Shown here one piece after another: positions 49,646 through 58,293 of a stretch of 64,000 nt of DNA. Under the pieces are notes generated by a model. The model was given only the letters and a program-made list of their open reading frames with translations. It did no database searches and was not told where the DNA came from. Each line of letters starts with the position of its first letter. Position 1 is the first letter of the stretch. The position numbers and the translations under genes were made by a program. This DNA is from Actinomycetota bacterium. GTDB lineage: Bacteria; Actinomycetota; Thermoleophilia; Solirubrobacterales; 70-9. The stretch is taken from NCBI GenBank assembly GCA_018268575.1, contig JAFDWF010000166.1, positions 1-64,000 on the forward strand, read 5' to 3'.

Positions 49646-50326
49646 ATGAAGGACAGGGGCGGCAGGGGAGCTGTTTTCACGATCGTGACCATGGTGTTCG
49701 TCGCGACGGTGGCCGTGCTCCCGTCCTCGGCGTCGGCGTTCACGATGCTGACGACCTACCAGCGCCACCAGATCCTCGACCACGCCGGCGTGATCGGGCC
49801 GGATGGGAAGCGCATCGACGATGCGGCCTGCATAGGCGGACGTCTGTCCACCGTGGACCCACGCTGGGCGGCGGCCTTCCTCACGAACACGAGAACGTGC
49901 GTCCGGCGCTACGGCGGCGCATCCGGGGAGGCGGAACTCTTCAAGCGGAGCTCCGACAACTCCGTGGACTGGCGGATGGTCGGACACATCGGCGACAGCT
50001 GCATTCACCACGAAGCCGGCGCCTCCGACCGGGTCCTGCGCGATCTGGGATGTGGCTTGTTCCAGAGCCCTCCCCGGCAGGTCCGCCATTGCAGCAATGC
50101 CGGGACCCCGACGGAATGGTTCCTCGCCGACATCACGACGCGCCACGTCGCCTGTCGCGCCGCCAGACGCTTCATCTTCTCCCTACATCGGGCCCGCCCC
50201 CGCTTCAAGGCCGAAGTCACCCACTTCCGCGCATACACCTGTACGCCCTCGGAAGAAGGCGTCGCCGTCTGGGTCCGCTGCGTGAATGGTGAGAGAAAGA
50301 TGATCCGCTGGCTCAACGGCACCTGA
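49646..50326 (+). CDS. Two-part secreted protein with VSC-type C-terminal domain
   Basis: 226 aa from ATG 49646. Signal (VFTIVTMVFVATVAVLPSSASA), an N-terminal Cys domain (about 28-140: CIGGRL, RTCVRRYGG, DSCIHHEAG, LGCGL), then a VSC-type domain (RHVACRAARRFIFSLHRARP, THFRAYTC, VRCVNGERKMIRW). The second domain is the same as the whole of the 3223 and 50329 proteins. It is followed after 2 bases by another VSC gene, so they form an operon. Function unknown. Confidence 0.65.
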   Translation: MKDRGGRGAVFTIVTMVFVATVAVLPSSASAFTMLTTYQRHQILDHAGVIGPDGKRIDDAACIGGRLSTVDPRWAAAFLTNTRTCVRRYGGASGEAELFKRSSDNSVDWRMVGHIGDSCIHHEAGASDRVLRDLGCGLFQSPPRQVRHCSNAGTPTEWFLADITTRHVACRAARRFIFSLHRARPRFKAEVTHFRAYTCTPSEEGVAVWVRCVNGERKMIRWLNGT

Positions 50327-50328
50327 GC

Positions 50329-50685
50329 GTGCACGAGCTCACGCGACAACCTCGCCGGATAGTCCTGTTGGTCTTCGTCGCGGCCTTTGCAGCACTTCTC
50401 GCGGCATCTCCGCCTTTGGGGGATGCTGCGAGCCCTGGGCGCGCCTGCAGCAGCGACGTCGACGCCTTGCGCGAATTCTTCGTGTTGGACATCAGGGTGC
50501 GCCATGTCTCTTGCCGGGCCGCGCGGCGCTTCATCGTCGCGGTCAACGAGAACCGTCGCTACCTCAAGGTGGAGGAAACCCATTTTCGGCGGTACGCCTG
50601 TCGGCCATACGAAGAAAGCGTCCCCGCCACGCGGATCACCTGCACGCGAGGGCAACAGTGGATCCGCTGGCTGACGGGGACCTGA
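50329..50685 (+). CDS. Small secreted VSC-family protein
   Basis: 118 aa from GTG 50329. Signal IVLLVFVAAFAALLAA, then ACSSDVDALREFFVLDIRVR, HVSCRAARRFIVAV, ETHFRRYACRPY and ITCTRGQQWIRWL. It is very close to the 3223 protein. It directly follows the 49646 gene. Confidence 0.7.
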   Translation: MHELTRQPRRIVLLVFVAAFAALLAASPPLGDAASPGRACSSDVDALREFFVLDIRVRHVSCRAARRFIVAVNENRRYLKVEETHFRRYACRPYEESVPATRITCTRGQQWIRWLTGT

Positions 50686-50989
50686 CCGGCCCCGCCTCGC
50701 GCTCTTCCCCCGCTTGCAGGGTGCCGGTTCTCCATCGACTCGAGCGCAGAAGGTGCGCCCAGAGCCTCCGGAGAGACGACCGTTAGTCGTCGAGCGACCA
50801 GCCTCTTCCGATCCGGTGGCCGGGAGAGCGTTCGGCTCCGGCCGGAGGCTGGCGATGCGCGAGCGCCGTGCGCGGCGTGTGTCCGAGGATCGGCCTACCG
50901 TTCACTCGCATCCTCGTCGACCCAGAAAACCCACTGCATCCACAGTTTCTCCGTCGCGAACCCGCGAACCCCAACTTCCGCGAGTGAAC
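50686..50989. other. 304-bp gap without a supportable gene
   Basis: The long frame running through from 50714 has no start or domain until the next signal peptide. It contains AT-richer sequence near 50880-50990 that probably holds the promoter of the 50990 gene. Confidence 0.45.
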
Positions 50990-51409
50990 ATGAGACGAAT
51001 CACGAAATTGTTGTCCCTTGTCCTGCTGGCCGCGGCCGTCGCAATCCCCGCCTCCATCGCGGGCGCGACCGGCGAACTCCCGAAGGTCCCGGCCGCATCC
51101 TTCAGCACGCCGACCGAATTCCTGATCAAGCCGGCGAAGCTCTCACTCGGCACCTCCGCCTGCGCCCCGTACTTCTCGAACCTGCGCTGGACCAGCTACG
51201 GCAGAAACGTGGCCCGGGCCGAAGGCACCGGCCTCTTCCCTGTGAAAGGGGCCTCCGACTGCGCCGAAGCGGCCAACGTCGCGCGGCCCGAGCCGGCGCG
51301 CATCGTCCTCTCCTCAGCGCACTACTGCGAAGGCAGGCTGATCTTCATGCGGATCGGCTGGCAGGGACGAGGCGTCCACGCCCACACCGTCACCTACGCC
51401 TGTCGGTGA
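50990..51409 (+). CDS. Small secreted W-x-S/T-W-type protein
   Basis: 139 aa from ATG 50990. Signal KLLSLVLLAAAVAIPASIAG. The mature part has LRWTSYGRNVARAEGTGLFP, a Cys pair (SACAPYF, SDCAEAANV) and RIVLSSAHYCEG...YACR. The layout (Trp near a central strand, A.G.G, Cys-Ala, beta hairpin) is shared with the 51829 and 62788 proteins. Unknown function. Confidence 0.6.
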   Translation: MRRITKLLSLVLLAAAVAIPASIAGATGELPKVPAASFSTPTEFLIKPAKLSLGTSACAPYFSNLRWTSYGRNVARAEGTGLFPVKGASDCAEAANVARPEPARIVLSSAHYCEGRLIFMRIGWQGRGVHAHTVTYACR

Positions 51410-51641
51410 TCTGATCGGTGTCCCGCCCAGACCCCGGTCGATGCAAGGCGAAGAACTCGATCCGCCGGGCGCCGTGGATACCGACATGGCGGATCCTGAG
51501 GTCGAACGCCAGGCCCTCGGTAGCGCCACCGCAGGGTCGATGCGGCGGGCCACGCACCCGCTCGGCACGTGCCAGGCGCTTGGCCTCGGGGCAGGACACA
51601 TGCCGGTGCACGACGATGGACAGGCCGTAGACGTCTTAGCC
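51390..51641 (-). pseudogene. Decayed VSC-family gene
   Basis: On the minus strand VYGLSIVVHRHVSCPEAKRL, then PCGGATEGLAFDLRIRH and ARRIEFFAL, resembles the VSC core followed by the second-half strand and a basic Cys/Arg end. The start, signal peptide and the second Cys pair are missing, and the upstream frame is broken near 51640. The remainder of 51642-51828 holds nothing supportable. Confidence 0.45.
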
Positions 51642-51828
51642 GATCCCCCTCGGGGATAGGTGGCATCGGCCAGCCCGACGACACAGTCGGAGTTCGCCTT
51701 CGTCCACGCCGGAGGATTCGGGCTCGCCTGGACAGAGGTCTAAGGCGAGACTTCTGCACCGGCGACGGTGCAGACCGGCAGGGCCGCGGCCGAAACCAGG
51801 TAGATGGAGGTCAAGGTCTCGACCTGGC

Positions 51829-52272
51829 TTACTCGCACGGGAACTGGGCCAACCCCCACTGCACGCGGCGCTTCTGGCTGTACCCCGGGAGCCCGCTCGG
51901 CGGGCCGTGCAGCCAGATCAGCGTCATCCTGGTCCAGACCTCATGGCCGCACTTCCGACGAGGCCTCCAGAGTCGGACCCTCGCCGGCGCACGGTGGAAG
52001 GTGCCGGTCGCGCAGTCGGGTTCGCAGTCGTCCTGGGCGCCGATCCCGCTACCGCGGGCAACCCGGTTCGTCCAGGTGCTCCAGTACATCTTCTCGACGG
52101 CGAAGCTACCCTCACCGGCGACCTGCAGGGTCTTCGGTCGGTAACCCCGCGAAGCCGGATCCTGAGACTGTCCGAAGTAGGTGGCCGAGGCCTGGGCCAC
52201 GGCCGGCGGGACGAGGATGGCTAAGGACACAAGGACGACGAGGCCCGCTCTTCTCGCGACGGTCGACCTCAT
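51829..52272 (-). CDS. Small secreted W-x-x-W protein
   Basis: 147 aa. Signal LVVLVSLAILVPPAVAQA, then KMYWSTWTNRVARGSGIGAQ, DDCEPDCATGTFHRAPARVR and a C-terminal Cys pair. This W.W..A.G.G..C.P.CA.G layout is widespread in secreted actinobacterial proteins of unknown role. Its start overlaps the stop of the 52269 gene by 4 bases (ATGA), so it is the third gene of the cutinase operon. Confidence 0.7.
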   Translation of the reverse strand: MRSTVARRAGLVVLVSLAILVPPAVAQASATYFGQSQDPASRGYRPKTLQVAGEGSFAVEKMYWSTWTNRVARGSGIGAQDDCEPDCATGTFHRAPARVRLWRPRRKCGHEVWTRMTLIWLHGPPSGLPGYSQKRRVQWGLAQFPCE

Positions 52273-52658
52273 CCGTCATAGGTGGAGTAGGCGGCTTCCT
52301 TCCGGCCCTTCACGCATGCACCCGCCATCGCCCCCGAGGTGCAGCGCCAGCCGGGGAAGCGCTTGAGGCGCACGTAGCCGTTGTATTCGTCCGGGCCGAC
52401 GAGTTCCTTCTCGCTTTCTGGCGCCAGCCAGTACTCCTTCTGGACCTTCATCGCGGTCCGGCAGGAGACGTGCTTCGCGACGACGTGGATCGTGTAGCGG
52501 GCCTGGAATGACCCGCAGCCCTTGTAGCCGGCGGGCACCGTGAAGGCGTCTCCCTGGGCCGGGAAGGCAAGGACCCCGCCAAGGCAGACCAACGCCATGA
52601 GGATCACCGCTGGTCCGAGGGTGAGCGAGCGCCCGGGGTGAAGTCCCGAGCCGGTCAT
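52269..52658 (-). CDS. Small secreted VSC-family protein, GWRC subgroup
   Basis: 129 aa from ATG 52658, overlapping the cutinase stop. Signal LTLGPAVILMALVCLGGVLA. Mature: CGSFQARYTIHVVAKHVSCR, AMKVQKEYW, then RLKRFPGWRCTSGAMAG and ACVKGRKEAAYS. It matches the 60773 protein almost strand for strand. Middle gene of the 53548-51829 operon. The four Cys likely form two disulfides. Confidence 0.7.
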   Translation of the reverse strand: MTGSGLHPGRSLTLGPAVILMALVCLGGVLAFPAQGDAFTVPAGYKGCGSFQARYTIHVVAKHVSCRTAMKVQKEYWLAPESEKELVGPDEYNGYVRLKRFPGWRCTSGAMAGACVKGRKEAAYSTYDG

Positions 52659-53548
52659 CCGGTCAGGCCCATTTCTTCTGCGAGCCAGGCGACGGCCTGG
52701 GCCAGGACGGCCTTCTCCCCGGAATCCTTCGTGTAGTGGGTGTGGACGTAGGTCGCGTGCATGTACCACGAGATGCTCAGGTGGATCCTGAAGTCGCAGA
52801 CGATGTCGCCCTTGATGCAGATCTCGGCGGTGGTTTCGGGTTCGGGGACGTCGGCCGCCCTGAAGCCGTGGAGGTACACCTGCACGCCCTCTCCTCCCCT
52901 CGGGGCACCGCCGAAGATCTTCGCCTGCGTGTTCGGGGCACGGTCGCCGTCGCCGAGCAGGAGCGTGCCACCAATCGCGTCGAGAGCTTCTTCATCGCCT
53001 TCGCGTTCCAGCTGCAGCTCGGCCTGATGGACCGCCATCGCACCCTGTGAGTAGCCGGCGAGGACGAGTTCGGCTTCAGGGCACCGGTCGGTCGTGGAGC
53101 GGATGTCGGCGACGGTTTCCCTCACTCCGTCGGCGATGCTGGCGGCGTAGGGCTTGTAATTGCGCTCGTAGTAGATCTCGGGTGCGCCGCCGAGGGCCAT
53201 CTCCGCGAGCTCAGGCTTCGACGGCACGAGGTCATCGACGGAGTCGGCCGAGTAGGCCACCGGGAAGACCTGCATTTCTTCTCCGTAGTTGCGGACGTCC
53301 TCTTCCAGGAGGCCGGCCATGTATGCGAGCGGCCCCCCCACGCCTCGGGATTCCGTCACCACATAACTGCCCTTCTTCAGCAGCGGTTCGCCGGAGCCGC
53401 GCGCGCCGATGAATATGACGTCGGGACAGTTGGTCGGAGTGGCCGCGCGAGCGGACCCGATACCCACCGAGAGCGCGATCAGGACCATCGCCAGGGCGCC
53501 GCAGAGGATCGATGCACGGAGAACGTTGCGACGACCTGAACGGGTCAT
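52655..53548 (-). CDS. Secreted cutinase-family serine esterase
   Basis: 297 aa from ATG 53548. Signal ILCGALAMVLIALSVGIGSA. Cutinase features: CPDVIFIGARGSGEPL, nucleophile elbow AGYSQGAMA (Ser), the Cys-flanked Asp in CIKGDIVCD and a late His in MHATYVHTHY. It hydrolyses extracellular esters (cutin, lipids or acylglycerols). Followed by two small secreted proteins with ATGA overlaps. Confidence 0.88.
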   Translation of the reverse strand: MTRSGRRNVLRASILCGALAMVLIALSVGIGSARAATPTNCPDVIFIGARGSGEPLLKKGSYVVTESRGVGGPLAYMAGLLEEDVRNYGEEMQVFPVAYSADSVDDLVPSKPELAEMALGGAPEIYYERNYKPYAASIADGVRETVADIRSTTDRCPEAELVLAGYSQGAMAVHQAELQLEREGDEEALDAIGGTLLLGDGDRAPNTQAKIFGGAPRGGEGVQVYLHGFRAADVPEPETTAEICIKGDIVCDFRIHLSISWYMHATYVHTHYTKDSGEKAVLAQAVAWLAEEMGLTG

Positions 53549-53774
53549 GTCCCTGCGCCTGGAAGTGGGGTGGTCATCGTCATCTGCCGCCTCGATCGCC
53601 TGGTCCATCCGGTACCGGGACGGGAGCTTATGAGCCGTCAGGAACAAGGCGGGGCGTCGGAGCATGCCGATCGGGTCAGGCACACGGTGTTTTTCAAGCT
53701 TTGGGTAGACGATCGCGCGAAAATGAAGCAGGCCGAGCGTCGGGACGGGTTCACAGCTCGTTCGCGCTCTCGGG

Positions 53775-55991
53775 CTAGACGTCGCGGCTGCGGCGCGCGA
53801 GAAGGAGGGCGGCGCCGAGGAGCGCGGCCGCGGCGAAGCCGAGGAGGACCAGCGCGGCGATCCCGGGCTGCAGGGAGAAGAAGTCGGTGCCGTAGCCACT
53901 CAGCTTCGCCGCCCTCGGTTCCCCCGCCAGGCGCGAGTTCATCGAGATCACATGCCCGACGCCGGCGAACGCCCAGCGACTGACGGTGAGGTCGGCGAGG
54001 ACCTTGATCACAGCGCCCATCCGGTCGAGCGCGACCAATGCCCCACCGAAGAGGAGCTGCGGGATCAGGAGGAGGGGGATCACGCTCGTCGCCTGGTCGA
54101 CGCTGCGAGCGACGGTGGAGACCAGGAGGCCCAGGCCGACCATCGCCCAGCTGGTCAGGATCAGGAGTCCGAGGATCTCGCCGTAGTGCGCGAGTGAGAC
54201 GTGGAAGGGACGGAGCGCCGCCACCACGGCGAGGAGGAGCAGGCACTGCACCGCGGCGATGCCGAACAGGATGGTCGCCTTGGCGATGATCTGGGCATCG
54301 AGCCGCACCCCGACCGCGAGCTCGCGCAGGATGATCGCCCGCTCGCGGACGATCTCCCGGCAGGAGTCGATCAGGCCCAGCCAGAGAGCGGCGGTGACGA
54401 GGAGGAACATGAACTGCGCGCTCCGCGTCGGCGAGGTGTCCGGCAGCGCCAGCACATCGCGGGGATAGAGAAGGGCGAGCAGGAGGCCGATCAACGGCGC
54501 CTGCCCGAGCAGCGCCCCGATCGTGCGACGGTCGCGGCCGAGGGTGTGGGCGTAGCGTCCGATCAGCGTCCCCGACTGGCGGAGGAGGGAGCGCCCGGCG
54601 AGAAGGGAGAGGCCGGACCCTCGCGGCCTTTCCGGCTGGGGGCCCGCCGGCGATGGCGCCGGAGGGGTGACCAGCTCGGCGGCGCCGTAGATTTCGTCGT
54701 AGTTGCCGACGTTGAAGTGCTCGAGGCATTCCCTCGGCGAGCCGCTGAAGAGCAGGTTCCCGCCTTCCCCCATCACCGCGACCGTGTCGCAGAGGGCGAG
54801 GCTCGAGGTGGCGTGGGTGACGACCACGATCCCGCGCCCACCGTCGGAGAGACGACGCAGCGTCGACATCAGGTGGCGCTCAAGGGGCGGGTCGAGGCCG
54901 CTGGTCGGCTCGTCGAGCAGCACCGTCGACGGCTTGCCGATCAACTCGACCCCGCAGCTGAGGCGCTTGCGCTGTCCGCCGGAGAGCTTCTCGACGTTGG
55001 TCTCGGCGTGCTCGGTCAGGCGGAGCTCCGCGAGCACCTCCTCGACGGCGACCGCGCACTCCTCCCTGCTCGTGTCGGAGGGGAGGCGCAGCCGCGCCGT
55101 GTACATCAGCGTCTCCCGCACCGAGAGCCGGTCGTGAAGGACATCGGTCTGCGGCACGTAGCCGACTTCGGTCAGTCGCAGGTCGATCGGATCGGTGCCG
55201 ACGAGCACCTGCCCCGAGCTCGGGTCTTTCACGCCGGCGAGGCATTTGAGGAGCGTCGTCTTCCCCGAGCCGCTGGCGCCGATCAAGGCGACGAACTCAC
55301 CCGGAGCCACGCTCAGGTAGGTGGGCTGCAGGATCCGCCGCTCGCCGACGTCCACCGAGACGCCTGCGGCGCCGAGCCGCGCGCCGTGCTCGTCTGAGAT
55401 CACCAGCTCGCCGCCGTCGAGGCGCAGGGCATACGGGCCGATACCGGCGACCGCGTCGGGCCGCAGCGGCTCCTCGCCGCGGATCAGCCGACCGTCGAGC
55501 CGCACGCCATTGCGTGATCCGAGGTCGACGATCGTCGGCGCGCGCCCCGGGCGGAACTCGGCATGGTGCCAGGAGACGTTCGGCTCCTCGAGGACGACGT
55601 CGTTGTCGGGCGCGCGGCCGATCCGCAGCGCGCGATTGCGGAAGTGCACGCGCCGGAAGCGGCCGCGCTCTTCGGCCGTCGACGGGGTCGCCCGACGCAG
55701 GCGGACCCGGGTCGAGCCCATCTGGATCAGGGCGTCGGTCGAGACGTAGACCGGCCCCGGGTCCATCCGCTGGGCGTTCAGGAAGGTGCCGTTGCTGGAT
55801 TCCAGGTCGACGACCTCGACCTGACCGTTCTTCGGCTCGATCCGCAGGTGGCGCCATGAGACCTGCTCGTCGTCGAGAGGGACGGCGCAGGACGGATCGC
55901 GGCCGATCTCGAGCACTCCCTCGAGTGCCAGCCGCATCCCGGAGACCTCGATCTCCCACCGATCTCCCGAGGACGGCCGCGGCCCGGTCAC
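53775..55991 (-). CDS. ABCG-type transporter with two FHA domains
   Basis: 738 aa from GTG 55991. FHA1 (about 27-80: EIGRDPSCAVPLDDEQVSWRH, SSNGTFLN) and FHA2 (about 123-175: IGRAPDNDVVLEEPNVSWHH, GSRNGVRL). Then an ABC ATPase with Walker A GASGSGKTT, signature LSGGQRKRLS and Walker B LLDEPTSGLD, and an ABC-2 membrane part with six helices. This layout matches Rv1747 of M. tuberculosis, whose FHA domains bind a phosphorylated Thr made by PknF. Divergent from the 56112 kinase, 120 bases away. It is likely an exporter gated by phosphorylation. Confidence 0.9.
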   Translation of the reverse strand: MTGPRPSSGDRWEIEVSGMRLALEGVLEIGRDPSCAVPLDDEQVSWRHLRIEPKNGQVEVVDLESSNGTFLNAQRMDPGPVYVSTDALIQMGSTRVRLRRATPSTAEERGRFRRVHFRNRALRIGRAPDNDVVLEEPNVSWHHAEFRPGRAPTIVDLGSRNGVRLDGRLIRGEEPLRPDAVAGIGPYALRLDGGELVISDEHGARLGAAGVSVDVGERRILQPTYLSVAPGEFVALIGASGSGKTTLLKCLAGVKDPSSGQVLVGTDPIDLRLTEVGYVPQTDVLHDRLSVRETLMYTARLRLPSDTSREECAVAVEEVLAELRLTEHAETNVEKLSGGQRKRLSCGVELIGKPSTVLLDEPTSGLDPPLERHLMSTLRRLSDGGRGIVVVTHATSSLALCDTVAVMGEGGNLLFSGSPRECLEHFNVGNYDEIYGAAELVTPPAPSPAGPQPERPRGSGLSLLAGRSLLRQSGTLIGRYAHTLGRDRRTIGALLGQAPLIGLLLALLYPRDVLALPDTSPTRSAQFMFLLVTAALWLGLIDSCREIVRERAIILRELAVGVRLDAQIIAKATILFGIAAVQCLLLLAVVAALRPFHVSLAHYGEILGLLILTSWAMVGLGLLVSTVARSVDQATSVIPLLLIPQLLFGGALVALDRMGAVIKVLADLTVSRWAFAGVGHVISMNSRLAGEPRAAKLSGYGTDFFSLQPGIAALVLLGFAAAALLGAALLLARRSRDV

Positions 55992-56111
55992 GCGGGCATC
56001 GTCGCATGGACGGATGTCGCTCGAACGGACCGCTTCCGTTCCACCGTTAAGCAGATATACGAGTAGTCTGCGCTCGCGCAGCCATCCAAGGGGAGTGAGA
56101 AAAGGCACGCC

Positions 56112-57878
56112 ATGACAGAGGAACTGAAGGCCGGAGACAAGTTCGGGGACTTCGAGATCGTCCAGGTCGCCGGCGCCGGAGGCATGGGCGTCGTCTACAA
56201 GGCGCGGCAGCGGTCGCTGGACCGAGACGTGGCACTGAAGGTGATCAAGGACGAGATCGCCGCCGAGCCCGAATACCGCGAACGCTTCCTGCGCGAGGCG
56301 AAGCTCGCGGCCTCCGTCGACCATCCGCACGTCGTCACCGTCTATGACGTCGGCGACGAGGACGGCCGCCTCTACCTGGTCATGCAGTGGATCGACGGCT
56401 CCGACCTGCGCCAGGTCCTCGACGGCTCCGGGCGGCTGACGCCGAAACGCGCCGTCGCGATCGGCGGGCAGCTGGCCGGCGCCCTCGACGCGGTCCATGA
56501 GGCCTCGGGCCTCGTCCACCGCGACGTCAAGCCCGCCAACGTCCTTCTCCGGGAGGTCGGCGGTGAGGACCACGCCTACCTGACCGACTTCGGGGTCGCC
56601 AAGCCGCCGGAGGCCCTCGAGGCGCTGACCCGCACCGGTTCGACCGTCGGCACCACGGGCTACCTGGCGCCCGAGCAGATCCAGGGCAAGGAAGCGGGGC
56701 CGCGGAGCGACCTCTACTCGCTCGGCTGCCTGACCTTCGAGATACTGACCGGCAAACGTCCCTTCACCGGGGAGAACGAGCTGGCCGTGCGCTGGGCCCA
56801 CGCCCAGGATGAGCGCCCCCTGGTGAGCAACGTCCTCCCGGCCCTCGGGCATCGCTACGACGGGTTCTTCGTCAAGGCGCTCGCCATCGATCCCGACCAG
56901 CGCTTCGCCTCGGGCCGGGAGTTCGCCGAGGCCCTTGCCGGGGCCCAGGCCTCGACGGGAGACAGCGACCCGACCGCGGTGATGGGCGCGACCCACGCCG
57001 CCACCGCGATCGGGCCCGCCACCCCGCCTCCTCCCCGCGCCGCCGGCCAGACCCCGGCGCCCTACGGCTACGCCACCCCGCCACCCCAGCCACATCAACG
57101 TGATCGCTCCGGCAGCCCGGTCGCCCTGATCGTGATCGGCATCGTCGCCGTCTGCGGGATCGCCGCGGCGGTCCTCGCCGCATCCGGGGTCTTCACCAAG
57201 GAAACCTCGCCCGCCTCGAGGACCGTCGCCCAGACGACCTCGAAAGCGCAGACGACGAAACCGGTCAAGCACGTCTCCCACCACCAGCCGAAGCCGGCGA
57301 CGCCTCCGGCCGGCTCGGAATCGTGCCCTGGGGCATCGGAACTGTGGGTGAACGAACACACCAGCTGCCCGTTCGCCGAAAACGCGCAGTCCGCCTACGC
57401 GGAAGCCGACGGGGCGAAGAACATCTCCGTCTACAGCCCGGTCACGGGCAAGACGTACGCGATGGCCTGCAAGGGGACGGGCCTCATCGCCTGCACCGGC
57501 GGCAACGACGCCGCCGTCTACTTCGGCTCGGCGAAGGCCAGCGGCCAGAACACGGAACCCGCGCCCCACGTCGAACCCGAACCGACGCCGGAACCAGAAC
57601 CCGAATACAACGGCGGAGGCGCGGCGACCGTCGCCTGTGACTCGAACATCTACGTCAACGAAGTCACCAGCTGTCCGTTCGCCGAGAACGTCTTCGAAGC
57701 CTATGCCGACGAATACCAGAGCAACGGCGAATCAGGCTATTACTACGTCGAAGCCTATTCCGAAGAGACCGGCAAGACCTTCGGGATGGACTGCTACGAC
57801 GACTCCGACTTCGTCGAATGCAGCGGAGGCAAGGACGCCCTCGTGACCTTCCCGATGCAGGCCGTGCGCGTCTACTAG
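56112..57878 (+). CDS. Membrane Ser/Thr kinase with repeated Cys ectodomain
   Basis: 588 aa. Gly loop VAGAGGMGVVYKA, Lys43, HRDVKPAN (Asp138), TDFGVA (Asp159) and APEQ. One membrane helix (about 337-357) and a Thr/Lys-rich linker lead to two copies of a Cys-rich module at about 405-471 and 509-580 (TSCPFAEN..., SP.TGKTY.M.C, C.GG.DA.V.F). The next gene has the same module on its own. Probably an envelope sensor whose targets include the FHA transporter beside it. Confidence 0.9.
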   Translation: MTEELKAGDKFGDFEIVQVAGAGGMGVVYKARQRSLDRDVALKVIKDEIAAEPEYRERFLREAKLAASVDHPHVVTVYDVGDEDGRLYLVMQWIDGSDLRQVLDGSGRLTPKRAVAIGGQLAGALDAVHEASGLVHRDVKPANVLLREVGGEDHAYLTDFGVAKPPEALEALTRTGSTVGTTGYLAPEQIQGKEAGPRSDLYSLGCLTFEILTGKRPFTGENELAVRWAHAQDERPLVSNVLPALGHRYDGFFVKALAIDPDQRFASGREFAEALAGAQASTGDSDPTAVMGATHAATAIGPATPPPPRAAGQTPAPYGYATPPPQPHQRDRSGSPVALIVIGIVAVCGIAAAVLAASGVFTKETSPASRTVAQTTSKAQTTKPVKHVSHHQPKPATPPAGSESCPGASELWVNEHTSCPFAENAQSAYAEADGAKNISVYSPVTGKTYAMACKGTGLIACTGGNDAAVYFGSAKASGQNTEPAPHVEPEPTPEPEPEYNGGGAATVACDSNIYVNEVTSCPFAENVFEAYADEYQSNGESGYYYVEAYSEETGKTFGMDCYDDSDFVECSGGKDALVTFPMQAVRVY

Positions 57879-58292
57879 ATGCGCGCCGCCACTGTGATCG
57901 TGGGCGCCATCGCCGCCGCCAGCATCCTCGTCGCCCTCGCCTTCATCCTTTCCCCCGGCGGCTCGGGCGCGGGTCCGACGACGACGATCGAAAGGGTCGT
58001 GGAAGCGCCCGAAGAGCCGGCCAAGAGCGAAGGCGGCGCCCAGGGAGTGGCACGTGGCGGGGGCGCCCAGTACGGCGGTCCGAGGCAGTGTGGCGGCGGC
58101 GATTACACGGTCGAAGGCACGAGCTGCGCGATCGGCGCCCAGATCCACGATGACTACGAAGGCGGACACCGCGGCGACCTCTTCGCCAAGGACAACGAAA
58201 CCGGGGCGACCCTCACCTTCTTCTGCAAGGACGAAACCGAGCCGATCACCTGCACCGACGAAGAAGGCGGGGTCGTCTATTTCGGCGGCTGA
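57879..58292 (+). CDS. Secreted/anchored protein with the same Cys module
   Basis: 137 aa, starting directly at the kinase stop (57878/57879). N-terminal membrane segment (IVGAIAAASILVALAFIL), then one module EGTSCAIGAQIHDDYEG, FAKDNETGATLTFFCKD and ITCTDEEGGVVYF. It aligns with the kinase ectodomain repeats. It could bind the same ligand or dimerise with the kinase. Confidence 0.75.
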   Translation: MRAATVIVGAIAAASILVALAFILSPGGSGAGPTTTIERVVEAPEEPAKSEGGAQGVARGGGAQYGGPRQCGGGDYTVEGTSCAIGAQIHDDYEGGHRGDLFAKDNETGATLTFFCKDETEPITCTDEEGGVVYFGG

Positions 58293-58293
58293 C

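Noticed and set aside
53775-57569. A 1264-codon minus-strand open frame that would join the ABC transporter to sequence across the kinase.
   Set aside because: The part above 55991 is the Arg/Gly-rich reverse shadow of the kinase gene. The FHA domain gives a natural start at 55991.
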